DNA of 10,033 nucleotides from NCBI GenBank assembly GCA_937902695.1, contig CALFNI010000521.1, forward strand, positions 1 through 10,033, in the 5' to 3' direction. The notes under the pieces were generated by a model. It ran no database searches. It was not told where the DNA came from and was given only the letters and a program-made list of their open reading frames with translations. This document shows, one piece after another, positions 5,936 to 10,033 of the stretch; position 1 is the stretch's first letter, and every line of letters begins with the position of its first letter. The position numbers and the translations under genes are program-made. This stretch comes from an uncultured Rhodanobacteraceae bacterium (lineage in GTDB: Bacteria; Pseudomonadota; Gammaproteobacteria; Xanthomonadales; Rhodanobacteraceae).

Positions 5936-7002
5936 CGCTCGTCCTCGAAAACGGTGTGCAGGAGCCTGCGCACGGGCGCCGGCAAGCCGAGCGCAGGCCA
6001 TTCGTCGCGCGAATACCACGCGCGCCCGGTGTCGTCGGCGACGCGCGGGATGCGCGTCGCCGTCACGGCGAGCGGCGTGACGCGCAGATGATAGTGGCTG
6101 AAGCTGTGCACGAAGGCGGCGAGCGCGGCCGAAGACTCCGCGCGCACCCCGTAGCGCTCGCGCAGCACGTCCCGGGCAGATACGGCGTCGGCGGTTTCAG
6201 GCAGGCTCCACAACGCCGCCCAGATGCCCGCCGGCGGCCGCCGCTCGAGCAGCACGCGGCCGTCGCTGTCGCGGACGATCAGCATCGTCGTGTCGCGCGT
6301 CGGCAGGTCGCGCGACGGCTTCGGCGTCGGCAACTCGGCCGTCAGCCCTTCGCGCAACGCGACGCATCCGCGCGCGACGGGACACGCCGCGCACAGCGGA
6401 CGCGAGCGCACGCAGACGGTCGCGCCGAGATCCATGATCGCCTGCGTGTAATCGGCGACGCGCTCCCCCGGCGTGTGCGCGTCGGCATGCGCCCAGAGCA
6501 CGCGCTGGACCGCGCTTTCGCCGGGCCACCCGCGTACGCCGTGCCAGCGCGCGAGCACGCGGCGCACGTTGCCGTCCAGGATCGGATAGCGAAGGCCGAA
6601 CGCCTGCGCGAGGATCGCGCCCGCAGTCGAGCGGCCGATGCCCGGCAACGCTGCCAGCGCCGCGAAATCGCGCGGCAGCTCGCCGGCGTGCTGCGCGACG
6701 CAGATCTGCGCCGCGCGGTGCAGGTGGCGCGCGCGCGAGTAGTAGCCGAGCCCGGACCACAGCGCGAGCACGCGATCGAGCGGCGCGCCGGCGAGTGCGG
6801 CGGGCGTCGGCAGCGCGGCAACGAACCGCTCGAAGTAGGCGATCACGGTGCGCACCTGCGTCTGCTGCAGCATGACTTCGCTGAGCCAGACGCGATACGG
6901 CGAGCGCGGGTGCTGCCACGGCAGGTCCTTGCGGCCGTGCCGGTCGAACCACGCGAGCAGGTCGCGTGCGAACGGATCGGGGCGAAGGTCCCGCTCAGGC
7001 AT
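5911..7002 (-). CDS. mutY: A/G-specific adenine DNA glycosylase MutY
   Basis: The protein is 363 aa; E. coli MutY is 350. It removes adenine mispaired with 8-oxoguanine or guanine in base-excision repair. Seen here: catalytic Glu42 in [10 protein letters not shown] (equivalent to E. coli Glu37), the helix-hairpin-helix [12 protein letters not shown] (119-130), catalytic Asp143 in ILDGN (E. coli Asp138), and the 4Fe-4S ligands C197, C204, C207 and C213 spaced C-x6-C-x2-C-x5-C. The C-terminal NUDIX-like domain (about 237-350) reads the 8-oxoG strand and retains F-S-H at 301-303. The ATG at 7002 gives MPERDL, the expected short N-terminus; the frame runs upstream into ftsY but without similarity. 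It overlaps ftsY by 8 bp and yggX by 25 bp. All key residues are intact. Confidence 0.97.
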   Translation of the reverse strand: MPERDLRPDPFARDLLAWFDRHGRKDLPWQHPRSPYRVWLSEVMLQQTQVRTVIAYFERFVAALPTPAALAGAPLDRVLALWSGLGYYSRARHLHRAAQICVAQHAGELPRDFAALAALPGIGRSTAGAILAQAFGLRYPILDGNVRRVLARWHGVRGWPGESAVQRVLWAHADAHTPGERVADYTQAIMDLGATVCVRSRPLCAACPVARGCVALREGLTAELPTPKPSRDLPTRDTTMLIVRDSDGRVLLERRPPAGIWAALWSLPETADAVSARDVLRERYGVRAESSAALAAFVHSFSHYHLRVTPLAVTATRIPRVADDTGRAWYSRDEWPALGLPAPVRRLLHTVFEDERCQEPCTA

Positions 7003-8062
7003 CGCCGAGCTTCGCGGGAAGGAGCCCGTCGACGAACGCCGCTGCATCGAACACGCGAAGATCATCGGCGCTTTCGCCGAGTCCGACGTAGCGGATCGGC
7101 AATCCGAACTCGCGCGCGAGCGCGAACACGATGCCGCCTTTCGCGGTGCCGTCGAGCTTGGTGACGACGAGGCCGGTGACGCCGATCGCCTCGCGGAACT
7201 GCCGCGTCTGGCTGATCGCGTTCTGTCCGGTCGTGCCGTCGATGACCAGCAGCACTTCGTGCGGCGCCTCGCTGTCGAGCTTGGCAAGCACGCGGCGGAT
7301 CTTCGAGAGCTCGTCCATCAGGCCCGATTGCGTATGCAGGCGGCCGGCGGTGTCCGCGATCAGGACGTCGGTGCCGCGCGAGCGCGCGGTTTGCAGCGCG
7401 TCGAAAATGACGCTCGCCGAATCGGCGCCCGAGCCCTGCGCGATGACGGGCACCGCGTTGCGGTCGCCCCAGGTCTTGAGTTGCTCGACCGCGGCGGCGC
7501 GGAACGTGTCGCCGGCGGCAAGCAGCACCGAGCGGCGCAGGTTGGTGTAGCGGCGCGCCAGCTTGCCGATCGTCGTCGTCTTGCCGACGCCGTTGACGCC
7601 GACCATCAGCAGCACGAAGGGCTTGCGGCCGCCGACGTCGAGCGGCTTCTCGACCGGCTTCAGCCGTCCGACGAGATCGAGTCGCAATGCGGCGAGCAGC
7701 GCGGATGCGTCGGCGAACTCGCGGCGCGCTACGCGCTTCCGGAGATCGTCGACGAGCTCCGACGATGCGGCGACGCCGACGTCGGCCGTGATCAGGACGC
7801 TCTCGAGCTCGTCGAGCAGCGCATCGTCGAGGACCGGATTGCGCGAGAAGAGCGAGCCGAGGTTCTTCGCCAGGCCGCTGCCGGAGAGCCGCTCGCGCCA
7901 CGAACGCTTCGCCTGCGCGGTCGCCGGCTCAGCCGGCGGAGCTGGCGCGACCTCGATCGTCGGCGTCGCGAGCGTTTCGGCGGCGACCTCGACGGGCGTC
8001 TCGTCGCTGCCGTCGGGCGGCGGCGCTTCCTCCGACGGCTTCTTTTTCCAGAACTTCAGCAT
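6995..8062 (-). CDS. ftsY: Signal recognition particle receptor GTPase FtsY
   Basis: The protein is 355 aa. It docks the SRP-ribosome complex at the inner membrane for co-translational insertion. The N-terminal acidic, Pro-rich A region is short (about 1-55, starting MLKFWKKK and rich in E, D, P and A); the E. coli region is nearly 200 residues. The N domain helices follow (about 60-140). The NG GTPase has the P-loop GVNGVGKTTT (155-164), DTFRAAA (185-191), DTAGR (237-241), TKLDGTAKGG (301-310) and GLGE (327-330). The basic, aromatic start may act as a membrane anchor. The ATG at 8062 is selected over an upstream in-frame start at 8146 because MLKFW is a typical FtsY start and the extra 28 residues look non-coding. 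It is the first gene of the minus-strand operon and is divergent from rsmD. Confidence 0.97.
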   Translation of the reverse strand: MLKFWKKKPSEEAPPPDGSDETPVEVAAETLATPTIEVAPAPPAEPATAQAKRSWRERLSGSGLAKNLGSLFSRNPVLDDALLDELESVLITADVGVAASSELVDDLRKRVARREFADASALLAALRLDLVGRLKPVEKPLDVGGRKPFVLLMVGVNGVGKTTTIGKLARRYTNLRRSVLLAAGDTFRAAAVEQLKTWGDRNAVPVIAQGSGADSASVIFDALQTARSRGTDVLIADTAGRLHTQSGLMDELSKIRRVLAKLDSEAPHEVLLVIDGTTGQNAISQTRQFREAIGVTGLVVTKLDGTAKGGIVFALAREFGLPIRYVGLGESADDLRVFDAAAFVDGLLPAKLGDA

Positions 8063-8148
8063 TGCGTGGCGGTATCGGCGAAAATCGAGCGCGAATGCTA
8101 ACACCGCGGTCCTTCGCGGCCCGTTAGCGACGAAGGGCGAGGGCATCG
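8063..8148. promoter_or_regulatory. Divergent ftsY/rsmD intergenic region with two-tier inverted repeat
   Basis: The 86-bp gap must hold promoters for both directions, but no clear sigma70 pair is visible. It contains GCTAAC (8097-8102) and GTTAGC (8123-8128), a perfect 6-bp inverted repeat. This encloses CCGCG (8104-8108) and CGCGG (8115-8119), a second 5-bp stem with a 6-nt loop. The structure ends 20 bp before the rsmD GTG, so it could be a regulator site or a hairpin in the rsmD leader. Confidence 0.45.
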
Positions 8149-8736
8149 GTGCAAAGAGAAAAGCGCGGTCCGCCGGGAAAATTGCGCATCGTCGCGGGCA
8201 GCCTGCGCGGCTCGCGTCTCGCCGTGGCGGACCAGCCGGGGTTGCGGCCGACGCCGGACCGCGTCCGCGAGACGCTGTTCAACTGGCTGATGCCGGCCAT
8301 CGAGGGCGCGCGCTGCCTCGATCTCTACGCGGGGACCGGGGCGCTCGGCATCGAGGCGATTTCGCGCGGCGCGGCGGCGTGCACGTTCGTCGAGAGCGAT
8401 CGCGCGCTCGCACGCGACCTCGGCGGCAACCTCGCGCGGCTCAAGGTCGAAAATGCGCGCGTGATCGAAAGCGACGCGCTCGCGATGCTGGCGGGCAGGG
8501 CGGAGCCGTTCGATGTGGTATTCCTCGATCCGCCGTTCGGCGGCGATCTCTGGGAGGCGTCCGCCGAGCCCCTCGAAAGCCGCGGCTGGCTCGCGGCACA
8601 CGCGTGGATCTACGTCGAAGCGCCGGCCGACGCCGTGCTCGCGCTTCCGGCGACATGGATGCTGCACCGCGAGGGGCACGCCGGCGCGGTGCGCTTCGCG
8701 CTCTATCGTCGCGCGGCGGCCGATCCAGTAAAGTAG
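8149..8736 (+). CDS. rsmD: 16S rRNA (guanine(966)-N(2))-methyltransferase RsmD
   Basis: The protein is 195 aa, the usual size. It transfers a methyl group from SAM to N2 of G966 of 16S rRNA in the 30S subunit. Family motifs in order are LRIVAGSLRGSRL (12-24), LRPTPDRVRETLFNWL (32-47), the SAM-binding loop LDLYAGTGALGIEA (57-70), FVESD (80-84) and the catalytic DPPF (127-130). The start is a GTG at 8149 with GAGGG (8138-8142) about 6 bp upstream; it is chosen because it gives a typical short basic N-terminus (MQREKRGPPG). The 26-bp gap to coaD suggests one transcript; rsmD-coaD adjacency is common in proteobacteria. Confidence 0.95.
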   Translation: MQREKRGPPGKLRIVAGSLRGSRLAVADQPGLRPTPDRVRETLFNWLMPAIEGARCLDLYAGTGALGIEAISRGAAACTFVESDRALARDLGGNLARLKVENARVIESDALAMLAGRAEPFDVVFLDPPFGGDLWEASAEPLESRGWLAAHAWIYVEAPADAVLALPATWMLHREGHAGAVRFALYRRAAADPVK

Positions 8737-8762
8737 CGCCCGCGTACCGGCGAGGCAGGTGA

Positions 8763-9278
<516 letters not shown>

Positions 9279-9292
9279 GGGGCAGCACCATC

Positions 9293-9799
9293 ATGCGCAA
9301 GATCACCGCCATCATCTTTGCCGCGTGCGCGGCATTCGCGCTCGGCGCATGCAACCAGCAGCAGCAGGCCGCGAATCCTGCGGCGGAAGTCAAGCCTCAG
9401 GTCGCGCCGATGCCGACGAATCCGGCCGACAAGACGGCGTGGAAGCAATACCTCGTCAGCGTCGTCACGGCGAACATGCAGGGCGTCAAGACGAACCATC
9501 CGTACATGTATTTCGTGCCGGGCGGCGAGGACGACGCCGCGAAGGCCGATCGCCAGAACCAGCTCGATAACGTCAAGAACGTCGTCGCGCGCGGCGTGCT
9601 GCCGGGCAACATGATGGCCTTCGGCGGGCCCGAGTCGAAGACCACGGCCGATCTCATCGTCGCAGCGTTCGCCGACGCGCAGGCCGGCTCGTTCAAGGAC
9701 GTGATCGTGCTGTTCATCGGTGCGGTGGGCGACGTCGACCAGGTCAAGCAGGCGCTGGCTTCGTCGGGGGCGGATGTGCGGTTCGTCGAGGCGAAGTAG
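9293..9799 (+). CDS. Putative lipoprotein of unknown function
   Basis: The protein is 168 aa. Residues 1-20 form a lipoprotein signal peptide: MRK, hydrophobic IIFAACAAFA, and lipobox L17-G-A-C20. Asn21 after the cysteine would, by the E. coli +2 rule, favour export to the outer membrane. A Gln/Ala-rich spacer follows (21-45). The globular part includes TAWKQYLVSVVTANMQGV (48-65), NHPYMYFVPGGED (68-80), a segment around GVLPGNMMAFGGPES (101-115) and VIVLFIGAVGDVDQVKQAL (137-155). The last resembles an alpha/beta strand-helix pair. I do not recognise the family and see no catalytic signature. The ATG at 9293 lies 14 bp after coaD with GAGGGG (9277-9282) upstream, so it is probably co-transcribed. 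No terminator-like T-run follows at once. It is the last clear gene before the right-end repeat. Confidence 0.75.
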   Translation: MRKITAIIFAACAAFALGACNQQQQAANPAAEVKPQVAPMPTNPADKTAWKQYLVSVVTANMQGVKTNHPYMYFVPGGEDDAAKADRQNQLDNVKNVVARGVLPGNMMAFGGPESKTTADLIVAAFADAQAGSFKDVIVLFIGAVGDVDQVKQALASSGADVRFVEAK

Positions 9800-9889
9800 C
9801 GGTTGGTTTATGGCTCGGTTTGTGTTCGCGTTGTTGCGATAGCCGACCGACGTCCATGTGTTTTTTCGTCCGCCGTCCCTAGCGGCCGA

Positions 9890-10033
9890 GTGACTTTCTT
9901 TTGCTTGTCCAAAAGAAGGTCACCAAAAAGAAAAGGACACCCTCGCGGCCGCGGTGCGCGGGCGTCCTGCCCGCGCACTTCGCGAGCAGGCTGCGGGGTT
10001 TGCTGACAGTACGTCCGTGTACTGCAGCAAACT
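9890..10033. repeat. Hairpin-rich interspersed repeat element (Xanthomonadales-type), running off the right edge
   Basis: Three hairpins lie in a row. The first is GTGACTTTCTTTTG (9890-9903) with CAAAAGAAGGTCAC (9910-9923), 14 bp with one G-T pair and a 6-nt loop. The second is GTGCGCGGGC (9954-9963) with GCCCGCGCAC (9969-9978), a perfect 10 bp. The third is GTTTGCTG (9998-10005) and CAGTAC (10007-10012) with GTACTG (10019-10024) and CAGCAAAC (10025-10032), 14 bp with one bulged A and a 6-nt loop. The first arm matches a GTGACTTTCTTTTG sequence that I recall as frequent between genes in Xanthomonadaceae and some Burkholderiales. The stretch 9800-9889 shows no gene. Reading frames here are probably spurious. 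Confidence 0.65.

Noticed and set aside
9890..9923. First right-end hairpin as a simple rho-independent terminator for the coaD transcript
   Set aside because: It is about 90 bp after the lipoprotein stop, has an A-rich rather than T-rich 3' flank on the plus strand, and belongs to a larger repeat. Some terminator activity is still possible.
9803..10006. 67-codon frame downstream of the lipoprotein
   Set aside because: It runs across the hairpin-rich repeat (its VTFFCLSKRRSPKRKG part is the first hairpin translated), and such frames are a known annotation artefact of this element.

Overview
The window is high-GC, gene-dense bacterial chromosome. The housekeeping set (ftsY-mutY-yggX diverging from rsmD-coaD), a DUF6491-like secreted protein and a hairpin-rich repeat at the right end together suggest a gammaproteobacterium of the Xanthomonadales/Lysobacterales. 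This is inferred from gene content and remembered family distributions, not from a database search.

Region 1 (1-2250, + strand) is the end of a tightly overlapping operon that enters from the left. It holds the C-terminus of a PrmC/HemK-like methyltransferase, a stand-alone NAD-synthase-family ATP pyrophosphatase, and a two-lobed GNAT/FemAB-like acyltransferase. Both junctions are ATGA stop/start overlaps. This looks like part of a specialised biosynthetic or modification cassette, but its product cannot be read from this window.

Region 2 (2251-5221, + strand) is a BlaI/BlaR1-type signalling pair behind a near-perfect BlaI-type operator. The repressor overlaps an M56 membrane metallopeptidase by 11 bp. 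The peptidase has the full zinc site (HETAH plus a glutamate 37 residues after the second histidine). Instead of a penicillin-binding sensor, its exported C-terminus carries a Pro-Ala linker, a predicted beta-rich segment and eight repeats built on (I/L)xSDYERR. The tyrosines are 34 residues apart in all but the last, 33-residue step. This is the most interesting feature of the window: a BlaR1-like relay whose input is probably not a beta-lactam.

Region 3 (5222-5629, + strand) is a small secreted DUF6491-like protein.

Region 4 (5660-8062, - strand) is a compact operon read right to left: ftsY (signal recognition particle receptor), mutY (A/8-oxoG adenine glycosylase) and yggX (Fe(II)/oxidative protection protein). 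The genes overlap by 8 and 25 bp. MutY has an iron-sulphur cluster and YggX protects such clusters, so the pairing is functionally sensible.

Region 5 (8149-9799, + strand) diverges from ftsY across an 86-bp gap that contains a two-tier inverted repeat. It encodes rsmD (16S rRNA m2G966 methyltransferase), coaD (phosphopantetheine adenylyltransferase) and a small unrecognised lipoprotein.

Region 6 (9800-10033) has no convincing gene. It holds three strong hairpins in a row and resembles the interspersed repeat that begins GTGACTTTCTTTTG in many Xanthomonadales genomes.
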